Shown one piece after another: positions 33,950 to 44,010 of a stretch of 64,000 bases of DNA (position 1 is its first letter; the number at the start of each line of letters is the position of its first letter). The notes beneath the pieces were generated by a model. The model had not been told where the DNA came from, ran no database searches, and saw nothing but the letters and a program-made list of their open reading frames with translations. This DNA comes from an uncultured Methylophaga sp. (GTDB taxonomy: Bacteria > Pseudomonadota > Gammaproteobacteria > Nitrosococcales > Methylophagaceae): the NCBI RefSeq assembly GCF_947259025.1, contig NZ_CAMYKO010000001.1, positions 124,001 through 188,000 of the forward strand, given 5' to 3'. The position numbers were made by a program, and so were the translations under genes.

Positions 33950-35194
33950 TCAGGCGGTATTCGACTGCAGGTGAGCGATGCGCAATGCCGCAGGCGGATG
34001 CGAATCATAGACTGCAGAAACCAGCGGGTCCGGCGTCAGCGTGCTGGCATTTTCCTGATACAAGGCCACCAGCGCGGCAATCAGATCATCAGCACTGGCG
34101 ACAGAGGCAGCGTAATCATCGGCCTCATACTCGTATTTGCGAGACAGCGACGTCATCAGCGGATGCAGAAAAAACAGGAACACCGGAATGACCAGCATGA
34201 AAAGCGCCAACGCCATGGCATTGGATTCCGTGCTGACACCCAGTCCCTGATAGAACCAGCTCTGGCCCGAAGCCCAGCCCAGCAATGCCAGGCCCAACAG
34301 ACTGATAGCGGCCATCACCAGCATGTTTTTAACCACATGCTTGCGGCGGAAATGCCCCAGTTCGTGGGCCAGCACGGCCTCAATTTGATCTTCATTGAGG
34401 GTATTAAGCAGCGTGTCAAAAAACACAATCCGCTTGTTACTGCCCAGGCCGGTGAAATAAGCATTACCGTGGCCACTGCGGCGCGAACCATCCATCACGA
34501 AAATGCCCTGGCTTTTGAAACCACAGCGGCTCAACAGGTTTTCGACCCGCTGTTGTAACTGGGCATCCTCCAGCGGGGTGAACTTGTTAAATAAGGGCGC
34601 AATAAACGCCGGGTAAGCCCACATCATCAGCAAAGCAAAGCCCATCCAGGCAGCCCAAAGATACAACCACCAGAGTTGACCGGCACTACCCATCATCCAC
34701 AACGCGACCCATACCAGCAGGCCGGCTACCACCAGCATCAAAATGGTTTGCTTGATAAAATCAGAGAAAAACAGGCCCGGCGTTTGCCGGTTAAAACCGA
34801 ACTTGTCCTCCAAAACAAAAGTTTTGTAATAAGACAGCGGCAGTTCCAGCAGCGAACCAATCAAAAGGAAACTCAAAAAGAACAGCACCCCACTCAGCAT
34901 CGGGCCCATGCCGAACGGCTGCCAGGCACCGAACAACAGTGCCAGGCCCCCACCCAAAGTCCAGATCAGCAGGATTGCTGAGCCGAATACGGTTTCTGTG
35001 CGCTTGAACTTGCCTTTGGCTACGGTGTAATCCGCCGCTTTCTGATGCGATGCCAGGCTGATTTGCTCTTTGAAGGCCTTGGGAACCTCATTGCGGTGCG
35101 CCGCGACATAACGGCCCTGCCTGAACGACAACCACAATTCCACCGCGGTCATCAAGGCCACGGCAGCCAGAAATATCCAACTGAATTCATTCAT
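33950..35194 (-). CDS. M48 family membrane metalloprotease (Ste24/CAAX protease-like)
   Basis: This 414-aa integral membrane zinc protease has HELGH in VLAHELGHFRRKH for zinc binding, and the third ligand in YEADDYA downstream. Several membrane helices surround the catalytic domain, and the N-terminal part (residues 30-190) matches the M48 N-terminal Ste24 domain. Bacterial members act in membrane protein quality control; the substrate here is unknown. Confidence 0.9.
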   Translation of the reverse strand: MNEFSWIFLAAVALMTAVELWLSFRQGRYVAAHRNEVPKAFKEQISLASHQKAADYTVAKGKFKRTETVFGSAILLIWTLGGGLALLFGAWQPFGMGPMLSGVLFFLSFLLIGSLLELPLSYYKTFVLEDKFGFNRQTPGLFFSDFIKQTILMLVVAGLLVWVALWMMGSAGQLWWLYLWAAWMGFALLMMWAYPAFIAPLFNKFTPLEDAQLQQRVENLLSRCGFKSQGIFVMDGSRRSGHGNAYFTGLGSNKRIVFFDTLLNTLNEDQIEAVLAHELGHFRRKHVVKNMLVMAAISLLGLALLGWASGQSWFYQGLGVSTESNAMALALFMLVIPVFLFFLHPLMTSLSRKYEYEADDYAASVASADDLIAALVALYQENASTLTPDPLVSAVYDSHPPAALRIAHLQSNTA

Positions 35195-35298
35195 ACTTTA
35201 AGCCCAAGTTTCCTCTATTAAATGTCATGCAGAGTAGCTTTTGATACACTCTGAGGCAAGTTAGTTCACTCACCGCCCTTAAAGCAAAGACGAAACCC

Positions 35299-35856
35299 AT
35301 GGCCAAAAGCAAAAATAACCTGATCTGGATTGACCTGGAAATGACCGGTCTTGATACCAACAATGACTACATCATTGAAATTGCCACGGTTGTCACCGAC
35401 AGCCAATTGAACGTGATTGCCGAAGGCCCGGTGTTCGCTATTCACCAGCAGGATGCCATACTTGAAAGCATGGATGAGTGGAACACCCGTCAACACGGTA
35501 AATCCGGCCTCACCGAGCGGGTTCGTAACAGCAACATGACTGAGTCACAGGCCGAGGCCGAGACCCTGGCGTTTTTGCGTGAGCATGTTCCGGCCGGGGT
35601 GTCCCCCATGTGTGGCAACAGTATCTGCCAGGATCGCCGCTTTCTGGCCCGTTGCATGCCGGAGCTGGAAGCCTTTTTCCACTATCGCAACCTGGATGTC
35701 AGCAGCTTCAAGGAGTTGGCACGGCGCTGGGCGCCCAAGGTGGAAAAAGCCTTCAAGAAAAATGCCTCTCACCTGGCCATGGATGACATCCGTGACTCCA
35801 TCCGTGAGCTGGAACACTATCGCGAACATATGATCAAAGTGCCGGAAAGCGTCTAA
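35299..35856 (+). CDS. orn: Oligoribonuclease
   Basis: Orn (185 aa) degrades 2-5 nt RNAs and linear pGpG, so it also completes c-di-GMP turnover. The DEDDh exonuclease motifs are visible: [10 protein letters not shown] (Exo I), [18 protein letters not shown] (Exo II) and [10 protein letters not shown] (Exo III). The length is normal and the gene is monocistronic or nearly so. Confidence 0.96.
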   Translation: MAKSKNNLIWIDLEMTGLDTNNDYIIEIATVVTDSQLNVIAEGPVFAIHQQDAILESMDEWNTRQHGKSGLTERVRNSNMTESQAEAETLAFLREHVPAGVSPMCGNSICQDRRFLARCMPELEAFFHYRNLDVSSFKELARRWAPKVEKAFKKNASHLAMDDIRDSIRELEHYREHMIKVPESV

Positions 35857-35876
35857 GCCTAATCATTGCCTTGTAG

Positions 35877-35892
35877 CTGTGACATAGCACAT
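35877..35892. promoter_or_regulatory. LexA-like dyad upstream of the repair operon
   Basis: CTGT-N8-ACAT lies 65 bases before the DUF2256 start. It matches the gammaproteobacterial LexA consensus CTGT-N8-ACAG at all but the last base, and its arms CTGTG/CACAT are nearly symmetric. SOS control of the downstream genes is therefore possible, not shown. Confidence 0.35.
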
Positions 35893-35956
35893 GTTCACCC
35901 GCTTTTCACAGCGGCAGATTCACATTAAGCGCAGATCTCAAGATACTTGTGAAATC

Positions 35957-36097
35957 GTGCACGCTAAAAGTCATCTCCCCAGCAAAATCTGTGTAGTTTG
36001 TCAGCGCCCCTTCAACTGGCGCAAAAAGTGGGCGCGTGACTGGCCACAGGTGAAATACTGCTCGCAGCGATGTCGCCGCAATGCGAGTCAGCAGTGA
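35957..36097 (+). CDS. DUF2256 small zinc-ribbon-like protein
   Basis: A 46-aa protein with the typical DUF2256 pattern: [20 protein letters not shown], then YCSQRCRR. The four cysteines (CxxC and CxxxC-like) suggest a metal-binding knuckle. The start GTG 35957 gives [10 protein letters not shown], matching the usual N-terminus of the family; an upstream ATG at 35891 would add unrelated residues. The stop overlaps the next start as GTGA. Small DUF2256 genes often lie next to photolyase/cryptochrome genes, as here. Confidence 0.8.
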   Translation: MHAKSHLPSKICVVCQRPFNWRKKWARDWPQVKYCSQRCRRNASQQ

Positions 36098-37560
36098 GCG
36101 ATTTGTCTGCCTTTCCGGACAAGATGGTGTTGCTCGACTGCGAGACTACCGGCGGCCGCGCCAGCCGTGACCGACTCACCGAAATCGCCCTGATTGAGAT
36201 TGAAAATGGCGAGGTAGTCGATCGCTGGCAAACTCTGATCAATCCGCAGATTCCCATTCCGCCCTGGATCACCCGGCTGACCGGTATCCACCAGGGCATG
36301 CTGGAGAACGCCCCTGCTTTTGATGAGATTGCTGATGCGCTGTTCACACGCCTGCAGGGCAAGGTGATTGTTGCCCACAATGCCCGCTTCGACTTCAGTT
36401 TTCTCAAACAGTCTTTTGCCCGCTGCGGTCTGCAGTTGAGTAGTAAAACGCTGTGCTCAGTCAGGCTGAGCCGCAAGCTTTTTCCTCAGTATCGACGTCA
36501 TGGCCTGGATCGTATTATCGAAAGACTAGGGATCATTATTGATGACCGCCATCGCGCCATGGCTGATACCGAGGTCATCCTGGCTTTTTTCCGTTATATC
36601 AGCGAAAACATACCGGATGCGCAGATTACAGCAGCCTGCAATGAGTTACTGAGACGTCCCAGCCTGCCCAGTCACATCAGCCAGCAGCAGATAGATGCCC
36701 TGCCCGAAGCTGCCGGCATATACCGTTTCTATGACAGTGAAGGTGGCCTGCTTTACATCGGCAAGTCCGTCAATATCCGTGAACGGGTGTTGAGCCACTT
36801 CAGTCAGGATCATCAGAGCGCCAAAGAGCTGGATATCAGCAAGCAACTGCACCAGATTGAATTCCAGCAGACACCGTCTGACTTTGGTGCCCAGTTGCTG
36901 GAAAACAGTGAAATCAAAACCTTGTCGCCGCGCTACAACCGGCGTCAGACCAAAACCCGCAAGCTCTATCAACTGCTTCTGAAACCTGACAACCAGGGCT
37001 ATCACCAGCTGGAAACCGTGGCCACCGAGATGACGGCGCTGGCCGATATCAGCACCCGTTTCGGCCTGTTTCGCAGCCGCAAACAGGCGGAGAAAAAGCT
37101 GCTGGATCTGGCCCAGCAATTTCAGCTTTGTCAGAAACTCTGTGGCATCGAAAAACGCCAGCGCGGGGCCTGTTTCGGCTATCAGCTTAGTCAATGCAAA
37201 GGCGCCTGTTGCGGCAAAGAAGATGCCGCCCACTACAATCTGCGCCTGCAACTGGCGCTGCAGGGCCTGAAAAATGAACAGTGGCCGTGGCCGGGACCGG
37301 TCCTGGTGGAAGAACATCCGCTGAGCGAAGATTTTGATGGCGTCCACTATCACCTGATTGACCAGTGGTGTTATCTGGGTCAAGTACGGGATCAGGAAGA
37401 CTGTCATCAAATACTGGCCGAGCTTCGTCATAACCCGCCATTTTTTGATCTGGACAGTTACAAAATCCTGGTGCGTTTTCTGCTGACGCCCACCCGGCAA
37501 AAACATCAGCGACTCAGCATCAAACCTTTTTCATCCACTGATAGGGAGTCTGTGTCATGA
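36094..37560 (+). CDS. DnaQ-type 3'-5' exonuclease fused to a GIY-YIG (UvrC/Cho-like) domain
   Basis: This 488-aa fusion has an N-terminal DEDDh exonuclease (residues 5-170: [31 protein letters not shown]), like the proofreading epsilon subunit of DNA polymerase III. A GIY-YIG nuclease domain follows (about 205-285: [20 protein letters not shown] with NIRERVLSH), as in UvrC and Cho. The C-terminal part is Cys-containing ([19 protein letters not shown]). It probably processes damaged DNA. GTG 36094 overlaps the DUF2256 stop; ATG 36070 is an alternative start. Confidence 0.85.
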   Translation: MSDLSAFPDKMVLLDCETTGGRASRDRLTEIALIEIENGEVVDRWQTLINPQIPIPPWITRLTGIHQGMLENAPAFDEIADALFTRLQGKVIVAHNARFDFSFLKQSFARCGLQLSSKTLCSVRLSRKLFPQYRRHGLDRIIERLGIIIDDRHRAMADTEVILAFFRYISENIPDAQITAACNELLRRPSLPSHISQQQIDALPEAAGIYRFYDSEGGLLYIGKSVNIRERVLSHFSQDHQSAKELDISKQLHQIEFQQTPSDFGAQLLENSEIKTLSPRYNRRQTKTRKLYQLLLKPDNQGYHQLETVATEMTALADISTRFGLFRSRKQAEKKLLDLAQQFQLCQKLCGIEKRQRGACFGYQLSQCKGACCGKEDAAHYNLRLQLALQGLKNEQWPWPGPVLVEEHPLSEDFDGVHYHLIDQWCYLGQVRDQEDCHQILAELRHNPPFFDLDSYKILVRFLLTPTRQKHQRLSIKPFSSTDRESVS

Positions 37561-37952
37561 GCTCACAGCATCGATATCTTGGCTACGGCGGCCTGATTCC
37601 TTTCGTACTGCTGGCGCTGGCAAGCCTGTTCAATATCGATCATGCCACGCCGTTTTTGCTCAGCTATGCGGCGCTGATTTTCAGTTTTCTGGGCGGCATA
37701 CTGTGGGGACACAGCCTGCTGAGGGCTTTACCTGCCCATGTCAGTCTGGTTTCTGTCAGTTGCATGTTGTGGGCCTGGGTGTGGTTGTTGATGCCCGCTT
37801 ATAACTGGCTGTGGCTGGCTGCCCTGTCCTTCGTCGCGCTGTGGCTATACGAATGGCTGCTGTTACGGCCTTATATCAAGCCGGACTTTTTGAAAATGCG
37901 TGGTCAATTATCAATGATTGCCGCACTATCACTGCTTGTTGCCGGTTTCTGA
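37557..37952 (+). CDS. DUF3429 membrane protein
   Basis: A 131-aa protein with four hydrophobic helices (about residues 8-25, 35-55, 60-80 and 85-130) and the family's LGYGGLIPFVLLAL start and LSFLGGILWG-like block (FSFLGGILWGHSLL). Function is unknown. It overlaps the exonuclease gene by ATGA and the photolyase gene by one base, so it belongs to the repair operon. Confidence 0.8.
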   Translation: MSSQHRYLGYGGLIPFVLLALASLFNIDHATPFLLSYAALIFSFLGGILWGHSLLRALPAHVSLVSVSCMLWAWVWLLMPAYNWLWLAALSFVALWLYEWLLLRPYIKPDFLKMRGQLSMIAALSLLVAGF

Positions 37953-39499
37953 TGGCTTTGCGACTCAACCTTATCCTTGGCGATCAACTCAATGCCGAAA
38001 GCCTGATCTGGCAGGACTGTGATGCCAGTCAGGATCTTTTCCTGATGGCCGAAGTCAAAGCAGAATCGACGCAGACACCGTCAAGCAAACAACGCACGGC
38101 TTTGTTCTTATCGGCCATGCGGCATTTTGCCGACAACATTAAAGCCGACGGTTACAAGCTGATTTATTTCAGCATTGACCAAGGCATCAGCCGCTTTGCT
38201 GATGCGCTTGAACGCTGCTTTCAAAAACAGGATGTTGATGAGCTGCGCTGCGTGTTGCCCGGCGATGTAGCGGTAGTCAAAGAAATTGAACAAAGCTGTA
38301 AAAAGCATCAGGTGAGACTCTCCTGGCTGCCCGATAATCATTTTATCGCCCGCCGCGGTGAGTTCAGCGACTGGCTGGGCGAGCGTAAACAACCGCGGAT
38401 GGAACACTGGTACCGGCATTTACGGCGTGAACACCAGATTCTGATGGAAAAAGATGAACCTTTAGGCGGTCAGTGGAATTTTGATAAGGACAACCGCAAG
38501 AGTTTTGCCAAAGCCGGACCTGAGGCCGTGCCGGAAGACGTAATTTTCGAACCTGACAAACTCACCGAGCAGGTCATCGCTGATATTGAACGTTATCTGC
38601 CCGATCTGCCGGGGCGGCTGGACAGCTTTAACTGGCCAGTTACACGGGAGCAGGCCATGCAGCAACTGGATGACTTTATCCATCAGCGTCTGCCGCTGTT
38701 CGGTGACTTCCAGGATGCCATATGGACGGATGAGCCTTTTCTTTACCATGCGCGGCTGTCAGCCAGTCTCAACCTGAAACTGCTGGGGCCGATGGAAGTC
38801 ATTCAGGCTGCCGAACGGGCTTACCATGATGGTCAGGCTCCGCTCAATGCCGTGGAAGGGTTTATCCGCCAGATCCTGGGCTGGCGTGAGTACGTGCGCG
38901 GGCTCTACTGGAGTTATCGTGACAACTGGCTCGATTACAATGCTTTGGATGCTGACCAGGATTTGCCCTGGTTTTACTGGGATGGTGATACCTCAATGAC
39001 CTGCATGCAACAGAGTCTGTCACAGGTGCTGGAGAGCGGTTATGGCCATCACATCCAGCGACTGATGGTCACCGGCCTGTTTTCTCTACTCTGGGGCGTC
39101 AAACCGCAAGCCATTCACCGCTGGTACCTGGGCATGTACGTGGATGCTGTTGCCTGGGTGGAAATCCCCAACACCATTGGCATGAGCCAGTATGCTGATG
39201 GCGGTATCGTCGGCTCCAAGCCCTATATCGCCAGTGGTGCTTATATCAACCGCATGTCCAACTACTGCAGCCATTGTCAGTACCAGCCCAAACAGGCTGC
39301 CGGCGAGAAAGCCTGTCCTTTCACTACACTTTACTGGTCTTTTATCGACAAGCATCAGGACAGACTGTCGCGCAATCCACGGCTGGGCATGCAGGTGCGT
39401 AACTGGTACAACAAGGGCGAACAGGAGCAACAGCAGATCCGGGAACGCAGCGTGTGGCTGTATCGTAACCTGGATAAAAACAACAAGGAGCAAACATGA
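37952..39499 (+). CDS. Fe-S bacterial photolyase/cryptochrome (FeS-BCP, likely (6-4) photolyase)
   Basis: A 515-aa flavoprotein. The four cysteines expected to hold a [4Fe-4S] cluster are Cys351, Cys439, Cys442 and Cys455, with spacings (88, 3 and 13) that match Agrobacterium PhrB. It has the N-terminal antenna domain (LNLILGDQLN) and a C-terminal FAD domain (GFIRQILGWREYVRG, EIPNTIGMSQYADGG). Relatives repair (6-4) photoproducts with light and use a lumazine antenna. The long open frame upstream is DUF3429 in another frame. The start overlaps the DUF3429 stop as TGATG. Confidence 0.93.
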   Translation: MALRLNLILGDQLNAESLIWQDCDASQDLFLMAEVKAESTQTPSSKQRTALFLSAMRHFADNIKADGYKLIYFSIDQGISRFADALERCFQKQDVDELRCVLPGDVAVVKEIEQSCKKHQVRLSWLPDNHFIARRGEFSDWLGERKQPRMEHWYRHLRREHQILMEKDEPLGGQWNFDKDNRKSFAKAGPEAVPEDVIFEPDKLTEQVIADIERYLPDLPGRLDSFNWPVTREQAMQQLDDFIHQRLPLFGDFQDAIWTDEPFLYHARLSASLNLKLLGPMEVIQAAERAYHDGQAPLNAVEGFIRQILGWREYVRGLYWSYRDNWLDYNALDADQDLPWFYWDGDTSMTCMQQSLSQVLESGYGHHIQRLMVTGLFSLLWGVKPQAIHRWYLGMYVDAVAWVEIPNTIGMSQYADGGIVGSKPYIASGAYINRMSNYCSHCQYQPKQAAGEKACPFTTLYWSFIDKHQDRLSRNPRLGMQVRNWYNKGEQEQQQIRERSVWLYRNLDKNNKEQT

Positions 39500-40893
39500 G
39501 TGCCACCCAACTGGTCTGGCTGCGCAATGATTTGAGACTGGATGATAACCCGGCGCTGAACCTCGCCCAGCAACAGGGTGATATTGCGGTGGTGTTTGTC
39601 GCCAGCCCCGGTCAATGGCAACAGCATGATGACTCGCCTGCCAAACTGGGCCTCAAAGCAGCCAGCCTGAAAGATATCAGCGCACAACTGGCGCAAAAAG
39701 GCATCGATTTGCATCTTGTCGAGGCCGACTTTTTCAGCGATGTGCCCGGCAAACTGGAAACACTGTGCCGACAACAGGGCTATACCGCACTCTGGTTCAA
39801 CCAGGAAACACCACTGGATGAGCGCCGGCGGGATCAGGCGGTGTGCGAATTGTTGCAACAGGAAGGTCTGGAAACCCATGCCCTGGCCCCGGATCTGCTG
39901 GTATCGGCCCCGGTATTAACCCAGCAGGATGAGGCCTTTAAAGTCTTTACCCCTTATTACCGCCGCTGGCTGCAAATCCTGCAGGATCTACAACAGCCCC
40001 CCTATCCGGCACCGGAAAAGCAGGGCAAGAAGCTGACATTTGAATTTGATATTCCCGACTGGGCCGGCGACTACCGCGATGATCTGTGGCCTGCTGAAGA
40101 GGAGGCCGTGCTGGATAAGCTCAGCCGCTTCTGCGAAAAACGTCTTAAGGCCTACCCTGATGACCGTGATTTTCCGGCGCAACCGGCAACCAGTACCCTG
40201 TCGCCCTACCTGAGCATTGGCCGACTCGGCCCGCGTCGTCTGCTGCACAGTATTCAGTATCACTGTTTGCAGCAGGATCTGCACTGGCAGGACAATGACT
40301 GGCTGCGGGAACTGGCCTGGCGCGACTTTTACCGCCAATTAATGCTGCATTTCCCGCGACTGAGCATGGATAAACCATTCAAGCCGGAAACCGAGCAGGT
40401 GGTCTGGCGTGATGATGAAGCGGGCTTTCAGGCCTGGTGCGAAGGCCGCACCGGCTTCCCTATCGTTGATGCGGCGATGCGACAACTCAAGCAAACCGGC
40501 TGGATGCATAATCGCCTGCGCATGATCACGGCCAGCTTTCTGACCAAGCTGCTGTTGATTGACTGGCGCCGGGGCGAGCAGTTTTTTATGCAACATCTGG
40601 TGGATGGCGAATTCGGTGCCAATAATGGTGGCTGGCAATGGAGCGCTTCCACCGGCTGTGATGCTGCGCCCTACTTCCGGGTGTTCAACCCCACCCGCCA
40701 GTCCGAGCGTTTTGATCCCGACGGCGAGTTTATCCGCCGTTTTGTGCCGGAATTGTCATCGCTCAAAGGCAAAAAAATCCATGATCCTGACGATGAAACC
40801 CGCCAGGATCTGGACTATCCACTGCCGGTGGTGGACTACAAAATGGCCAGAAAACGGGCCATTGATACTTTTGCTGACCTTAAAAAGGACTAG
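39496..40893 (+). CDS. phrB: Class I CPD deoxyribodipyrimidine photolyase
   Basis: A 465-aa light-dependent DNA repair enzyme that splits cyclobutane pyrimidine dimers. The antenna-binding domain starts [16 protein letters not shown], and the FAD-binding and Trp-triad region includes [38 protein letters not shown] and [15 protein letters not shown]. It overlaps the Fe-S photolyase gene by ATGA, so the cell can repair both main UV lesions from one operon. The stop codon interlocks with the chemoreceptor gene through CTAG. Confidence 0.95.
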   Translation: MSATQLVWLRNDLRLDDNPALNLAQQQGDIAVVFVASPGQWQQHDDSPAKLGLKAASLKDISAQLAQKGIDLHLVEADFFSDVPGKLETLCRQQGYTALWFNQETPLDERRRDQAVCELLQQEGLETHALAPDLLVSAPVLTQQDEAFKVFTPYYRRWLQILQDLQQPPYPAPEKQGKKLTFEFDIPDWAGDYRDDLWPAEEEAVLDKLSRFCEKRLKAYPDDRDFPAQPATSTLSPYLSIGRLGPRRLLHSIQYHCLQQDLHWQDNDWLRELAWRDFYRQLMLHFPRLSMDKPFKPETEQVVWRDDEAGFQAWCEGRTGFPIVDAAMRQLKQTGWMHNRLRMITASFLTKLLLIDWRRGEQFFMQHLVDGEFGANNGGWQWSASTGCDAAPYFRVFNPTRQSERFDPDGEFIRRFVPELSSLKGKKIHDPDDETRQDLDYPLPVVDYKMARKRAIDTFADLKKD

Positions 40894-42833
40894 TCGGCTT
40901 GCTTTAATTGCCGCACTAGTTGGGCCAGTGTCTGACTGATCCGGGTCAGGCTGAGACCAGCCTGGTTGATGTCAGCAACATGCTGGTCCACCTGCTCCGA
41001 GTCAGTTTTGATTTGCTCGGTGGTGCGGGCAATCTCATCGACGGTAGTCGTTTGCTGCTGGGTGGCCGTAGCAATCGCGGCATTGATCTGGTTGATATTA
41101 TCCATGGCTGACACCACCGGCTCCATAGCTGAACTGGCTTCGGTGGTCTGTTTGGCACAATCTGCCGCAGCCTGGCTCTGGCGCGAGACAATGGCTGTTG
41201 CTTCAGATCCCGACTCGGTCAGTTGCTCAATAATCACGCGAATTTCCTCGGTGGACTGCGTCGTCCTCGAAGCCAGTTGCCTGACTTCATCGGCAACGAC
41301 GGCAAAACCACGGCCGTGCTCACCGGCACGGGCTGCCTCTATCGCCGCATTCAGGGCCAGTAAATTGGTTTGCTCGGCAACACCCTGAATCACTTCCAGC
41401 ACCGCCCGGATATTATGACCATTCTGTTCCAGTCGCCCCATCACCGTTTCCACATCCAGCAAATCGGCAGCCAGTTTATCGCTGGCCTGCGTCGCCTGCT
41501 TGAGCGTGGCTCGGGCCGTCAGTGTTGATTCATTCGCCTGGCTGGCTGACAAAGCCGCCTGACTGGCATTGTCCGCCACTTCCTTAAAGGAATACGACAA
41601 CTCGGTCACCGCCGTCGCGACCTGGTCGGTGGCAGCATTTTGCTGGCGGGTCAGTTCCGACGTTGAAGCGGACACGGCTTGCAGGGATTCACTGGCACCG
41701 GTCACTGTTTCCGCCTGCGTTTCCAGCTTGGCGATAAGCTCAGCCAGATAAGCCTGTAAATGATTGGCCGACTCGGCGACCGAGCGGGGTTCGGCGAAAC
41801 GCGTGGTCGTGGCCATCGGCTGACGGTAATCACCTTTGAGCATGGCGCGGAAAAAACGCTCGGTCTGCAGCAAAAAGGTAAGGGTTTGTTTTTGCATTAA
41901 TCCCTGTGCGGCCACGGCAATCACGATGAATAACAAGGCGACCAGCATGGCCCAGCGAACCTGGCGGGTAATATCGGCCTTGATACCGCTGATTTGCTGC
42001 TGAGCATTATCCAGCACTGACTGCAGGACCAGAATTTGCTGGTTCAGCGACTGACGGCTGGCATTGACCTGTTGCTGTAATTCGACGGTGTTAGCGATCT
42101 CTTTTTCATAGCGGCGGGTCAGAGTCTGCAGCGAGGAGATACTCAACTCACCGATTTCGTCGGGCTCCTCCGGGATCAGCGCTTCCTGATTGACCTCGGT
42201 ATAAATTTCAAAGCGCGGCATGGACTCCAGCGTAGAAACCAGTTCGCCGAACTGTTTATTCTCGCTCAGTAAAGCCTGCTGCTGGCCTTCGCTCTGCTGT
42301 TCAAAATAGGCCTGGCGTTGCTGCGACAGGCTATTGAGGCTTTGCCCCATTTCGGCCAGCGTGGCCAGAAACACCGTCTGCTCCTCACTGAACTGGAAGC
42401 CGGCCTGTTTAGCATAATCGACCAGCATGCCGATATCTCCGGCCCGTTCGCGCTCATTGTTAATCAGCAAAGCCTGCGGATTTGCCGCCAGCTTGCCGGC
42501 AGCACGAACCTGCTGCACCTGCTCCTGCAGCTTCACTATGGCGCTGTCTATTTGCTGATTATCCTGCTCGCTGAGCCAGTCAATGGATTGCTCCCGCAAG
42601 CCATTCAAGCGGGTCTCAGCCTGCTGCAGCAAATCGGCATTGCCTGATGCCAGGTAGCGTTCGAGCAGGTTTCTGACTTCAATATCAAAGGTGTTGCGGT
42701 ATTGCTGAAATGACTCGGCAATCTGGTAGGGTTTATCAAGCTGGCGCCAGCCCCAGACACCTATCACTGAGGAAATGATTAATAGCGCGACAATAGCCAG
42801 GGTCAGTGCGCGCGACACATGGGACAGTTTCAT
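40890..42833 (-). CDS. Methyl-accepting chemotaxis protein
   Basis: A 647-aa transmembrane chemoreceptor. The first membrane helix (residues 10-28) and the second (about 290-312) enclose an alpha-helical periplasmic sensor domain rich in Gln. The cytoplasmic signalling tip is the standard [19 protein letters not shown] with [15 protein letters not shown]. No classical CheB/CheR pentapeptide tail is seen. The ligand is unknown. No other chemotaxis genes are adjacent. Confidence 0.93.
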   Translation of the reverse strand: MKLSHVSRALTLAIVALLIISSVIGVWGWRQLDKPYQIAESFQQYRNTFDIEVRNLLERYLASGNADLLQQAETRLNGLREQSIDWLSEQDNQQIDSAIVKLQEQVQQVRAAGKLAANPQALLINNERERAGDIGMLVDYAKQAGFQFSEEQTVFLATLAEMGQSLNSLSQQRQAYFEQQSEGQQQALLSENKQFGELVSTLESMPRFEIYTEVNQEALIPEEPDEIGELSISSLQTLTRRYEKEIANTVELQQQVNASRQSLNQQILVLQSVLDNAQQQISGIKADITRQVRWAMLVALLFIVIAVAAQGLMQKQTLTFLLQTERFFRAMLKGDYRQPMATTTRFAEPRSVAESANHLQAYLAELIAKLETQAETVTGASESLQAVSASTSELTRQQNAATDQVATAVTELSYSFKEVADNASQAALSASQANESTLTARATLKQATQASDKLAADLLDVETVMGRLEQNGHNIRAVLEVIQGVAEQTNLLALNAAIEAARAGEHGRGFAVVADEVRQLASRTTQSTEEIRVIIEQLTESGSEATAIVSRQSQAAADCAKQTTEASSAMEPVVSAMDNINQINAAIATATQQQTTTVDEIARTTEQIKTDSEQVDQHVADINQAGLSLTRISQTLAQLVRQLKQAD

Positions 42834-42893
42834 AAATTCGCCGGTAAGCTGAGTAAAAGCAACCTGCGAGCGTACCGCTTACCGATGACAGCT

Positions 42894-43964
42894 TTATGAC
42901 AGACCGTGCTGTTTCAGCGCCCAGTTGACGTGCTCACGAACCAGCGCTGATGGGTGATCCTGTCTCTGTTTTAACGCACTCACCACCGCTGTCGAGCTGT
43001 CGGCATTACCCAGCGCCACCGCAATATTACGCAGCCAGCATTCATAGCCAATGCGTCGTATCGGGCTGCCTTCCAGCTTCTGCAGAAAGTCCTGCTCGGT
43101 CCAGTTAAATAAATCCAACAGTTGCGGTGCATCCAGCCCCTCGCGGGGCAGATAGTCGGGTTCGACTGTGGATTGCGCATATTTATTCCACGGACAAATC
43201 AACTGGCAATCATCACAGCCATAGATGCGGTTCCCCATCAAAGGCCGGAACTCTTCCGGTATCGAACCCCGCAATTCAATAGTCAGATAGGATATACAGC
43301 GCCGCGCATCGACCTGATATGGCGCCACGATCGCCTGTGTCGGGCAAACATCGAGGCAGGCTGTGCAACTGCCACAATGGGCCGTGGTTGAATCGGTCAG
43401 GGGCAATGGCAGATCGGTGTAGATTTCCCCCAGGAAAAAATAGGAGCCGTGATCCCGGTTCAGCACGTTGCTGTGTTTGCCAATCCAGCCAATGCCGGCT
43501 TTTTCGGCAATCGCTTTTTCCATCACCGGGGCACTGTCGGTAAACACCCGGTAGCCCATGGGCCCGATTTCACGTTCAATTTTAGCGGCCAGCTTGGCCA
43601 GGCGTTTACGCATCAGTTTGTGATAGTCACGGCCCAGTGCATACCGCGATATAAAAGCCTTGTCGCCATCCGCCATCACTTTCCAGGGTTCGGCGGCTTC
43701 GCCCGGCCAGTAGTCCATTCGAACGCTGATGACCCGTAGCGTTCCCTCGATCAACTGTTCGGGACGCGTTCTTTTGCTGCCGTGCTTTTCCATGAAGCTC
43801 ATCTCCCCATGGAAACCTTTTGCCAGCCAGTCCTGCAGATGGCGCTCGGCATCAGACAGATCGATATCGCTCACACCCAGCGCCTGAAACCCGAAAGATC
43901 GGGCCCAGCGCTGCATGCGCGACAGTAAATCCTGCTCCGCGATGGCTGTTTTATTTTCTGTCAT
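42894..43964 (-). CDS. queG: Epoxyqueuosine reductase
   Basis: QueG (356 aa) carries out the last step of queuosine synthesis on tRNA, using cobalamin and two [4Fe-4S] clusters. The cluster motifs are CGSCTACLDVCPTQAI and CDDCQLICPWN. The MEKHGSKRTRPEQLIEGT and FTDSAPVMEKAIAEKAGIGW blocks are family-specific, and a HEAT-like segment closes the C-terminus. It is divergent from nnr with 46 bases between them, as in many gammaproteobacteria. Confidence 0.96.
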   Translation of the reverse strand: MTENKTAIAEQDLLSRMQRWARSFGFQALGVSDIDLSDAERHLQDWLAKGFHGEMSFMEKHGSKRTRPEQLIEGTLRVISVRMDYWPGEAAEPWKVMADGDKAFISRYALGRDYHKLMRKRLAKLAAKIEREIGPMGYRVFTDSAPVMEKAIAEKAGIGWIGKHSNVLNRDHGSYFFLGEIYTDLPLPLTDSTTAHCGSCTACLDVCPTQAIVAPYQVDARRCISYLTIELRGSIPEEFRPLMGNRIYGCDDCQLICPWNKYAQSTVEPDYLPREGLDAPQLLDLFNWTEQDFLQKLEGSPIRRIGYECWLRNIAVALGNADSSTAVVSALKQRQDHPSALVREHVNWALKQHGLS

Positions 43965-44010
43965 GCACGTTATTATAAAGCGGTATCCACTCTGATCCGG
44001 GATTAGCTCT

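Noticed and set aside
37811-37951. N-terminal extension of the Fe-S photolyase
   Set aside because: The extra 47 codons are DUF3429 read in another frame; the start at 37952 gives the normal N-terminus and cysteine numbering.
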